The position numbers were made by a program, and so were the translations under genes. Positions 1 to 7,454 of a DNA stretch of 64,000 nt are shown here, piece by piece. The stretch is from Rhizobium sp. EC-SD404 (GTDB lineage: Bacteria > Pseudomonadota > Alphaproteobacteria > Rhizobiales > Rhizobiaceae). The stretch is taken from contig NZ_LR701459.1 in the NCBI RefSeq assembly GCF_902498825.1, positions 2,899,890-2,963,889 on the forward strand, given 5' to 3'. The notes beneath the pieces were generated by a model. That model worked only from the letters and a program-made list of their open reading frames with translations, was not told where the DNA came from and ran no database searches. Numbering within the stretch: position 1 is the stretch's first letter; each line of letters opens with the position of its first letter.

Positions 1-1
1 C

Positions 2-625
2 AGTGCCGGCCTCCTTTCGGGCAAGCGCTGCGCCATCCATTGGGAAAACCTGCCGGGCTTTGCCGAGGCTTTTCCGAAGGCCGATGTGTACGCCGATCTC
101 TACGAGGTCGATTCCAATCTCTACACATGCGCGGGCGGCACCGCCGCGCTCGACATGATGATCAATCTGATCGGCGAAGATCACGACGACACGCTCGTCA
201 ACCGCATCTGCGAACAGGCCCTGACCGACCGGGTGCGCTCGCCGCACGATCGGCAACGGCTGCCGCTTCGGGCACGCCTCGGCGTCCAGAACTCCAAGAT
301 CCTTTCGATCATCGAACTGATGGAGGCGAACCTCTCCGAGCCGCTCTCCCTGATCGAGATCGCGCGCTATGCCGGCCTTTCGCGACGCCAGATCGAGCGG
401 CTCTTCCGCCATGAAATGGGCCGCTCGCCCGCCCGCTACTATCTGGAAATCCGGCTCGACCGCGCCCGCCACCTGCTCGTGCAGTCGACCATGCCGGTCG
501 TCGAGGTGGCCGTCGCATGCGGCTTCGTGTCGGCTTCGCATTTCTCCAAATGCTACCGCGAACTCTATGGCCGCTCGCCCCAGCAGGAGCGTGCGGATCG
601 CAAGCTGCTCCTGAACGCAGCCTGA
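2..625 (+). CDS. GlxA-family AraC-type transcriptional regulator, C-terminal part (5' end outside window)
   Basis: The reading frame is open from base 2, so the start lies upstream of the window. The visible ~207 residues hold the end of a DJ-1/PfpI-like domain (HWENLPGFAEAFP, then an Asp-Met-Met helix) and a complete C-terminal AraC double helix-turn-helix: SLIEIARYAGLSRRQIERLF, then a second helix pair ending GFVSASHFSKCYRELYGRSP. This pairing is the GlxA family layout, which in relatives controls quaternary amine (carnitine, choline, glycine betaine) catabolism. That would suit the nearby GcvT-type dehydrogenase, but the ligand is inferred. The gene ends convergent with secDF, 49 bp away. 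Confidence 0.88.
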   Translation, partial: SAGLLSGKRCAIHWENLPGFAEAFPKADVYADLYEVDSNLYTCAGGTAALDMMINLIGEDHDDTLVNRICEQALTDRVRSPHDRQRLPLRARLGVQNSKILSIIELMEANLSEPLSLIEIARYAGLSRRQIERLFRHEMGRSPARYYLEIRLDRARHLLVQSTMPVVEVAVACGFVSASHFSKCYRELYGRSPQQERADRKLLLNAA

Positions 626-633
626 CGGGACAG

Positions 634-660
634 CGGGCGGCGCGATCGTCGCACCGCCCG
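634..660. terminator. Hairpin between convergent regulator and secDF
   Basis: Seven-base perfect arms CGGGCGG and CCGCCCG are separated by 13 nt, with a smaller inner pairing. It sits in the 49 bp gap between two convergent stop codons. There is no clear T-run on either side, so the terminator role is inferred from position only. Confidence 0.4.
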
Positions 661-674
661 ATACTCATTGAAGC

Positions 675-3182
675 CTACTCCGCAGGCAGCGGCACCGCAT
701 CCACCTGTCGCGCACGACGCCTGCCTGCCCAGTCACCCAGCAAGAGCAGGATCGGCGCCGCGATGAAGATGGACGATGTGGTGGCCACCACCACGCCGAA
801 CACCATCGGGATCGCGAAGTTTGCGACCGAATTACCGCCCCAGATCGCCAGCGGAAGGATCGCCAGGAATGTGGTCAGCGAGGTGAACACGCATCGCAGC
901 AGCACCTGGTTGATCGACATGTCGATCACGTCGCGCAGCGTCATTTTCTTGTAGAGCCTGAGGTTTTCCCGCATCCGGTCGTAGACCACCACCTTGTCGT
1001 TCACCGAATAGCCGATGATCGTCAAAAGCGCGGCAATCGCCGTCAAGTTGAAGTCGAGCCCCGTCAACGCGAAGAACCCGACGGTCTTCGTCGTATCCAA
1101 CACCAGCGTCACGATCGCCCCGACGGCGAAGTACCATTCGAACCGCCACCAAATGTAGACGAGCATGGCTAGGCTCGCGAGCACGACGGCAATCACGCCG
1201 TTGCGGGCAAGCTCGCCGCTCACCTTCGGCCCGACGACTTCGGTCCGATCGACGCTCGAGCCCGGATCGAGCTCGGCCATCTTGGTGCGTACCTGATCGA
1301 TAGCCGCCGTTTGCGCTGCCTCCCCGCCTTCCTGCCGCGGCAGGCGCACGAGCACCGAATCGCCGCTGCCGACCGTTTGAAGACTGACTTCACCCAGTCC
1401 GAGCTCACCGAGGCCCGACCGCAGCGCCGCAAGATCCGTCGACTGCGATGTCGAAATCTCCGCCTGGATGCCGCCCGTGAAGTCGATGCCGTAGTTCAGC
1501 CCCGGCTTGATGAAGAGCACGATCGAAGCGATCGACAGGAAAATCGACATGCCGATGCCAAGATAGCGCGCCCTCATGAAGCGGAAGTGCGTCTCACGCG
1601 GCTTGAACTTGAAAGGCGAGCGGATCGTCAGGGTCTTCATCCTGCGCCGGCGAACCACCTCCGTCATGGCGATGCGCACGACGGCGACCGCCGTGAACAT
1701 GGACAGCACGATCCCGATCAGCATCGTGACCGCAAAGCCGCGCACCGGACCCGTTCCGAACATAAAGAGGAGCAGCGTCGCGATCAGCGAGGTCACATTG
1801 GCGTCGACGATCGTCGAATAGGCACGGTTGAAGCCCTGGTCGAGCGCCGCGAAAGCGCTCTTACCGCGCGCGGCCTCTTCCTTGATGCGTTCGTTGATGA
1901 GGATGTTCGCGTCGACTGCGATGCCGATGCCGAGAATGATGCCGGCGATGCCCGGAAGCGTCAGCGTCGCGCCGAGAAGGCCGAGAGCGCCGAGCGTCAG
2001 GATGACGTTGAGGAGAAGTGCGCCACTCGCGATCAGGCCCCAGCCGCCATAGAGGCCCACCATGAGGCCGACGACCAGCACGAAACCGGCGATGCCGCTG
2101 ACGATCCCCGTGCGGATGACATCCGCTCCGAGATCCGGCCCGACGGTGCGTTCCTCGATGACGGTCAGCGGTGCGGGCAGTGCGCCGGCCCGCAGCAGCG
2201 CGGAGAGCACGACCGTGTCCTCCACCGTGAAGGAGCCGCTGATCTGGCCGGACCCGCCGGTGATGGGCTCGCGTATGACCGGAGCGCTGAGGACTTTGCC
2301 GTCGAGAACGATGGCAAAGGGCCGCCCGACATTCTTCTGGGTGATTTCCGCGAAGCGCTGCGTGCCGACGCTGTCGAATCGGAACGAGACGAGCGGTTCG
2401 TGGCTCCGCTGGTCGAAGCCCGCGCGGGCATCGACGAGCCGTTCGCCGCTGAGCGCCACGCTGTCTTCGATCGGGTAGGAATTGCCCTCGTCATCCTGGA
2501 GCGTGCTGATTCCCGGGCCGCTTTGCGAACCGGCAACCATGTGGAAAGACATCTGTGCGGTCGAACCGAGCAATTCGCGCAGCCGCGTCGGGTCCTGAAG
2601 GCCGGGCAGCTGAACCATGATGCGGTCGCTGCCGACGCGCTGGATCGTCGGCTCGGCGACACCCACCTGGTCGACGCGCTGGCGCACGATCTCGAGGCTC
2701 TGGTCGATCGCCTGGTTGACGCGATCGTCGAGGCCCGCCTGGCTGAGTGTCAAATTGAGCTGCGTTCCGTCGCGAGCGACCAGGATGTCGTTCGTCGGCG
2801 TGAAGCCACCGGTCTGCACCGGGGTGGCGAGGCCCGAGACGAGGGTTTCGACCCGGCCGGCCGTTTCGGCATCCGGCGTCACGATCACGACAGCATCGCC
2901 CTGCAGGCGTGGGGTGGCGTCGGAAACACGTTCCTGGCGCAGCAGGCGGCGCGTCTCGTCCTGAAGCCAGGTCAGCCGTTCATGCTTCAGCGCCGGGCCG
3001 TCGACTTCAAGAACGAGATGCGACCCGCCCTGCAGGTCGAGGCCAAGCGTCACGTGCTGGGTCTGGAGCCAGTTGGGAAGCATGCCGAGCTTGTTCGGCG
3101 GTACTAAGTTGGGAAGCGCGGCGATCAACCCGCAGAATATGATCAGTGCATAGATGGCGAGTTGCCATTTGGGAGCGCGCAT
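675..3182 (-). CDS. secDF: Protein translocase subunit SecDF (SecD-SecF fusion)
   Basis: This 835-residue inner-membrane protein uses the proton gradient to help pull proteins through SecYEG from the periplasmic side. SecD occupies about residues 1-505: an N-terminal membrane anchor, the LGLDLQGGSHLVLEVD motif, a large periplasmic domain, then membrane segments with GIAVDANILINERIKEE. SecF follows from about residue 525 (LNYGIDFTGGIQAEI and YSVNDKVVVYDRMREN). Fused SecDF is common in alphaproteobacteria as well as Firmicutes. The start is backed by AAGGA 8 nt upstream. The small exported protein at 3256-3657 lies just upstream on the same strand. Confidence 0.97.
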   Translation of the reverse strand: MRAPKWQLAIYALIIFCGLIAALPNLVPPNKLGMLPNWLQTQHVTLGLDLQGGSHLVLEVDGPALKHERLTWLQDETRRLLRQERVSDATPRLQGDAVVIVTPDAETAGRVETLVSGLATPVQTGGFTPTNDILVARDGTQLNLTLSQAGLDDRVNQAIDQSLEIVRQRVDQVGVAEPTIQRVGSDRIMVQLPGLQDPTRLRELLGSTAQMSFHMVAGSQSGPGISTLQDDEGNSYPIEDSVALSGERLVDARAGFDQRSHEPLVSFRFDSVGTQRFAEITQKNVGRPFAIVLDGKVLSAPVIREPITGGSGQISGSFTVEDTVVLSALLRAGALPAPLTVIEERTVGPDLGADVIRTGIVSGIAGFVLVVGLMVGLYGGWGLIASGALLLNVILTLGALGLLGATLTLPGIAGIILGIGIAVDANILINERIKEEAARGKSAFAALDQGFNRAYSTIVDANVTSLIATLLLFMFGTGPVRGFAVTMLIGIVLSMFTAVAVVRIAMTEVVRRRRMKTLTIRSPFKFKPRETHFRFMRARYLGIGMSIFLSIASIVLFIKPGLNYGIDFTGGIQAEISTSQSTDLAALRSGLGELGLGEVSLQTVGSGDSVLVRLPRQEGGEAAQTAAIDQVRTKMAELDPGSSVDRTEVVGPKVSGELARNGVIAVVLASLAMLVYIWWRFEWYFAVGAIVTLVLDTTKTVGFFALTGLDFNLTAIAALLTIIGYSVNDKVVVYDRMRENLRLYKKMTLRDVIDMSINQVLLRCVFTSLTTFLAILPLAIWGGNSVANFAIPMVFGVVVATTSSIFIAAPILLLLGDWAGRRRARQVDAVPLPAE

Positions 3183-3255
3183 GGATGAATCCTTGCATGC
3201 ACCGTCATCGCCGCAGGGCGAAAAGCCCGCAGCGAGATGATTCGGTGCAATTCCG

Positions 3256-3657
3256 TCAAAGGGTGGCGGAGTTCAGGATCGTGGCAGGGGGAGCGCGCAC
3301 ATCGGCGTGAAACGCCAGATGGGGAGGATTTGCGGACGCGAGCATCGCCGCGCCGACCGCATTGCGGAAGATCGCAACGTTGAAAAAGGGAGCCGCGGCT
3401 GCGGCGAGATCCGGCGGAGCGCCGTCCTTGCCATGGTCATCGCTCCGCGGCTGGATCGCGTAATGCGCAGTCGCGAGCAGCGGATCGAATTCGAAGGGTG
3501 TTCCCGGCGCTGCTTCGGAGCCAATGGCCAAAAGCCGGGGAAGCGGATCAATGCGCGACTGCTCGACCGCAAGCAGCGAGAAGGCGAGCGCGAGCGTCGC
3601 TGCGAAAAACGCACCGACGGCATTCGTCCATCCTTGCTTGCGGAAAGTCTCGTTCAT
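3256..3657 (-). CDS. Small secreted or membrane-anchored protein of unknown function
   Basis: I do not recognise this 133-residue protein. Residues ~10-32 form one hydrophobic segment (TNAVGAFFAATLALAFSLLA) that could be a signal peptide or anchor. The rest is Ala/Pro-rich with no cysteine and no motif I can name. It lies on the same strand as, and upstream of, secDF (73 bp gap) and downstream of the DUF1194 gene. An in-frame GTG at 3669 is an alternative start; neither start has a strong Shine-Dalgarno. Coding status rests on the open frame, the plausible export signal and the gap it fills. Confidence 0.5.
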   Translation of the reverse strand: MNETFRKQGWTNAVGAFFAATLALAFSLLAVEQSRIDPLPRLLAIGSEAAPGTPFEFDPLLATAHYAIQPRSDDHGKDGAPPDLAAAAAPFFNVAIFRNAVGAAMLASANPPHLAFHADVRAPPATILNSATL

Positions 3658-3730
3658 TTCAAACGTCACGCTTCGTCGGAAGACGCTTCACATAGCGATT
3701 TGCAGGCCTGCTGCCAAGGAAGCACCTGCC

Positions 3731-4630
3731 TTAGGGCACGCTCCAGATCTGTCGTCGGCTGTTCCAGATTTTCTCTCCGATCAGGCAATCGATGTCGCTG
3801 GCTGCAGGATTGGACGCTTGGGCGCGGATAACCGGCAGAAAATCACCCGACTGCCGCAGATTCAGAGGACCGACGGGATCGATCGGATCGCCGGACATAG
3901 CGCCCGCGAGTTCCAGAACCAGTTTGCGCCGCACCGCCTGCGGGAATTCCTGCCAGGTCGTCACCGGAATGACGAAGGCCCCGCCCCCGCCGATCACGCA
4001 TTCGGCGAAATAGCCATCGAGATTGTCGATCGCATAGCCCATCGTTTCGCCGGGCGCGTTGGTCATCAAAGGCAGGCCGTTGATGGTGATCCCGGCATCC
4101 ACGGCCCGATCACGGGCAAGCGTCACGGGCGCACCCTGGTTGTTCGGGCCATCGCCGGAGATATCGATGACCTTGCGCAGGCCTTCGAACTGATTCTCGT
4201 CGAAGAGCTGCGACGAGAAGCTGATCGCTCCCGAAATGGACGTGCGGCGGAAATGGCGGGGTGTGCCGCGTTCAAGTGCATCGGCAAAGGCATGGGCCGC
4301 TTCGTGGCTATCGATCAGCGTCCAGGGGACGACGATCTCCTGCGAGCCCATGCCGGCCCATTCGATATAGGTCACCGCCACGCGGCCGTAACCGCCATAG
4401 ACGATCGCCTCGATCACCTCTTCGGAGCGAAAGGCATTCGCATACCCGTCGCGCTGGATAACCTGCTCCTCGAAATCCATCGACCAGGACGCATCGACGG
4501 CAAGTACCAACTCGACGTCGACCGTGTTGTCGTCCTGCGCAAGTGCAGGCGATGGGAGGATCGATCCAAGGACGGGAAAACCCAGCGTCAGCGGAAGGGC
4601 CCACAACCAGCCTGTGATTGTGCCCGGCAT
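3731..4630 (-). CDS. DUF1194 exported protein (VWA-like fold)
   Basis: This 299-residue protein has a Sec signal peptide (hydrophobic stretch ending SPALAQ) followed by a von Willebrand A-like domain: VELVLAVDASWSMD is the DxSxS metal-site motif at the end of the first strand, and VIDISGDGPNN carries the second conserved loop. DUF1194 proteins are predicted periplasmic proteins of alphaproteobacteria with unknown function. I chose ATG 4630 because AAAGG lies 6 nt upstream; ATG 4660 adds ten residues without a good ribosome site. It is probably transcribed with the genes downstream toward secDF, though nothing links the functions. Confidence 0.85.
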   Translation of the reverse strand: MPGTITGWLWALPLTLGFPVLGSILPSPALAQDDNTVDVELVLAVDASWSMDFEEQVIQRDGYANAFRSEEVIEAIVYGGYGRVAVTYIEWAGMGSQEIVVPWTLIDSHEAAHAFADALERGTPRHFRRTSISGAISFSSQLFDENQFEGLRKVIDISGDGPNNQGAPVTLARDRAVDAGITINGLPLMTNAPGETMGYAIDNLDGYFAECVIGGGGAFVIPVTTWQEFPQAVRRKLVLELAGAMSGDPIDPVGPLNLRQSGDFLPVIRAQASNPAASDIDCLIGEKIWNSRRQIWSVP

Positions 4631-4714
4631 GCCTTTCTGTGAGCGGACAGACAAGCGCATGTCCGAAGCATGCCTGAAGGCGGGTTCACCGCAAAGTGTG
4701 AAACCCGCTTATCC

Positions 4715-7225
4715 TCAGGCCCGCAGTTTCACATTCTCGGCATCATAGGGGCTCTCGGCAATCACCCGCGCCTGATAGATCTGACCCAAGATCTTGATTT
4801 CAAGAGCGGTTCCCTCCGCCGCGCAATCGGGCCTCACCATGGCGAGCGCGATCGACTTGCCAATGCGGAAACCGAAGGCGCCATGGGTCGCGCGGCCGAC
4901 GAGCTCGCCGTTCCGGTAGATCGCTTCGTTGCCGCGCGCATCGGCATCGGTCACGCCGTCCACCTCGAGCGTCACGAAGGTCCATTTGAGACCGGCATCC
5001 TTCGCCCTGACCACGGCGTCGCGGCCGATGAAGTCGCCTTTGTCCGGCTTGATGAAGCGATCGAGCCCGGACTCGTAGGCGTTGTATTCGATGGACAATT
5101 CGCGCGGGATCAGCCGGTAGGATTTCTCCACCGCCATCGCGGTCATGGCGCGGATGCCGAACGGCTTGATGCCGAATTCGGCGCCCGCCTCCATCAGCCG
5201 GTCGAAGATCGCGATCTGCTGCTCGATCGGGTGATGCAGTTCCCAACCGAGCTCACCGACGAAATTGACCCTGAGCGCATGCGCCGTCGCCGCCCCGACA
5301 TTGATCGCCTTGCCGGAAAGCCAGGGGAAATCGGCATTGGCAAGGCTGGCACGGGTCAGTTTCTGCAGCACGTCGCGCGCGCGCGGACCGGCAAGGACCA
5401 GCACGCCCCACTGGGTCGTCATCGGCATCATCTGCACCGAGCCATCTGTCGGCAGCAGCTTCATCAGGATGTCGTGGTCGTGCGCCTCATAGGCGCCGGC
5501 CGAGACGAGATAGAAGCCCTGCGGCTGACGATACACGGTGAATTCGGAGCGAACGCCACCGTGCTTCGTCAAAAGGTGACAGAGAGCGATACGACCGATC
5601 TTCTTCGGCACAGCATTGGCGAGAATCGCATTCAGCCACGCCTCCGCGCCGGGGCCGGAAATCCAGCACTTTGCAAAAGCCGACATGTCGAGAACGCCGA
5701 CATTCTCGGCGACGTTCTTCACCTCGTTGCCCACATGCTCGAAATAGTTCGAACGACGGAACGACCAGCGCTCCACGATCCGTCCGTCCTCGAGCGGCGC
5801 TGCGTGATTGTGATTGGTCAGGACATCGACGCCGACGCCGATCTCTTCGGCCGGCACCGAATAGCCTTCAGGCGCGAACCAGTTCGCCCGCTCCCAGCCA
5901 TAGACGGAGCCGAAGACCCCGCCGAGGCTCTTCAGCCGGTCATAGACGGGCGTCGTCTTCAACGGACGGGCCGCGCCGCGTTCCTCATCGGGATAGTGCA
6001 TGGTGAAGACGTTGGCGTAGGCCTCCTCGTTCTTTTCCTTGAGGTAGCCTTCCGTCGCATAGGGACCGAACCGGCGTGGATCGACGCCCATCATGTCGGT
6101 GGTCGGTTCGCCGTCGACGATCCATTCGGCGAGTTGCCAGCCGGCACCGCCCGCTGCCGTGATGCCGAAGGAATGGCCCTCGTTCAGCCAGAAGTTCTTG
6201 AGGCCCGGCGCGGGGCCGACGATCGGCGAGCCGTCCGGCGTATAGGCGATGGCACCGTTATAGACCTTCTTGATGCCCACTTCGCCGAAGGCCGGAACGC
6301 GCGTGATCGCCGTCTCGATATGCGGCATCAGCCGATCGAGGTCTTCCTGGAAGAGCTCGTACTCACTATCGGCGCTCGGGCCGTCGACATAGCAGACCGG
6401 CGCGCCGTGCTCGTAGGGCCCGAGCAGCAGGCCACCATTCTCCTCGCGCATGTACCAGGAACTGTCGCTCTCGCGCAGGACGCCCATTTCGGGAAGCCCC
6501 TGCTTGCGCCGCTCGACGATCGCAGGGTGCGGCTCGGTCACGATGTACTGGTGCTCGACGGGAATGACCGGCACGTTGAGGCCGACCATGGCGCCGGTGT
6601 TGCGTGCGAAATTCCCCGTCGCCGACACGACGTGATCTGCGACGATGTCGCCCTTGTCGGTGCGCACGAGCCATGTGCCGTCCGCCTGGCTCTCGATCGC
6701 GGTCACCGACGTGTGCCGGTAGATCGTGGCTCCGAGATCGCGGGCGCCCTTGGCCAGCGCCTGCGTCAGGTCGGCTGGCTGGATGTAGCCGTCATCGGGA
6801 TGCTGGATCGCGCCCAGAATGCCGTCGGTCTCGCAGAGCGGCCAGATTTCCTTGAGCTGCTCTGGCGTCAGAATTTTGAGCGGCACGCCGATCGTCTCGG
6901 CGATGCCAGCATAATACATGAACTCGTCCCAGCGGTCCTTGGTACGCGCAAGGCGGATATTGGACACCTTTGAGAAGCCGACATTCATGCCGGTTTCTTC
7001 CTGAAGCTCCTGGTAGAATTTCACCGAGTATTTGTGGATCTGGCCGACGGAGTAGCTCATGTTGAAGAGCGGCAACAGGCCCGCCGCATGCCAGGTCGAG
7101 CCGGATGTCAGCTCCTTGCGCTCGATCAGAACGCTGTCTGCCCAACCCTTCTTGGCGAGATGGTAGAGCGTCGACACCCCGACGACGCCGCCCCCGATGA
7201 CCACCGCGCGCGCTCTGTCCTTCAT
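4715..7225 (-). CDS. GcvT-family FAD-dependent dehydrogenase (dimethylglycine/sarcosine dehydrogenase-like)
   Basis: This 836-residue enzyme has an N-terminal FAD-binding oxidoreductase domain (AVVIGGGVVGVSTLYHLAKKG) and a C-terminal aminomethyltransferase domain that binds tetrahydrofolate. SGSTWHAAGLLPLF carries the histidine that attaches FAD covalently in dimethylglycine and sarcosine dehydrogenases. The family demethylates N-methylated glycines and passes the one-carbon unit to folate. The exact substrate cannot be read from sequence. The start at MKDRARAVV is the normal position for the Rossmann glycines; upstream in-frame residues look non-coding. It is divergent from the large secreted protein at 7455. 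A GlxA-type regulator near the window edge is compatible with methylamine or betaine catabolism. Confidence 0.92.
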   Translation of the reverse strand: MKDRARAVVIGGGVVGVSTLYHLAKKGWADSVLIERKELTSGSTWHAAGLLPLFNMSYSVGQIHKYSVKFYQELQEETGMNVGFSKVSNIRLARTKDRWDEFMYYAGIAETIGVPLKILTPEQLKEIWPLCETDGILGAIQHPDDGYIQPADLTQALAKGARDLGATIYRHTSVTAIESQADGTWLVRTDKGDIVADHVVSATGNFARNTGAMVGLNVPVIPVEHQYIVTEPHPAIVERRKQGLPEMGVLRESDSSWYMREENGGLLLGPYEHGAPVCYVDGPSADSEYELFQEDLDRLMPHIETAITRVPAFGEVGIKKVYNGAIAYTPDGSPIVGPAPGLKNFWLNEGHSFGITAAGGAGWQLAEWIVDGEPTTDMMGVDPRRFGPYATEGYLKEKNEEAYANVFTMHYPDEERGAARPLKTTPVYDRLKSLGGVFGSVYGWERANWFAPEGYSVPAEEIGVGVDVLTNHNHAAPLEDGRIVERWSFRRSNYFEHVGNEVKNVAENVGVLDMSAFAKCWISGPGAEAWLNAILANAVPKKIGRIALCHLLTKHGGVRSEFTVYRQPQGFYLVSAGAYEAHDHDILMKLLPTDGSVQMMPMTTQWGVLVLAGPRARDVLQKLTRASLANADFPWLSGKAINVGAATAHALRVNFVGELGWELHHPIEQQIAIFDRLMEAGAEFGIKPFGIRAMTAMAVEKSYRLIPRELSIEYNAYESGLDRFIKPDKGDFIGRDAVVRAKDAGLKWTFVTLEVDGVTDADARGNEAIYRNGELVGRATHGAFGFRIGKSIALAMVRPDCAAEGTALEIKILGQIYQARVIAESPYDAENVKLRA

Positions 7226-7454
7226 TGATTCTGAACCCCGATATCCGAATTGTCGTCGCGCCTTGAGGCGATGGATCGTGCGTCCGAGTGGGCCACACGT
7301 TTGGCCGACTATGCAAGCCCACTCCGCCGCGCAACAGCCTGTTTGCGACACGCCGATCGATACACGCGACGAGCTTGCGACGAAGGTCCGTTGCCGGGCT
7401 ACCCGTCTGCGCTTTTAATAGATGCTCATGCGGGCGGGGCTGGTCGGGGTGTGC

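Noticed and set aside
1311..3107. Long open frame of 598 codons on the plus strand opposite secDF
   Set aside because: It is the antisense shadow of a clear secDF gene; high GC makes such frames common. Its composition (Arg, His, Asp-rich) matches no family.
4670..6973. Long open frame of 767 codons opposite the GcvT-family gene
   Set aside because: Antisense shadow with the same Arg/His/Asp bias. The minus-strand protein has clear motifs throughout.
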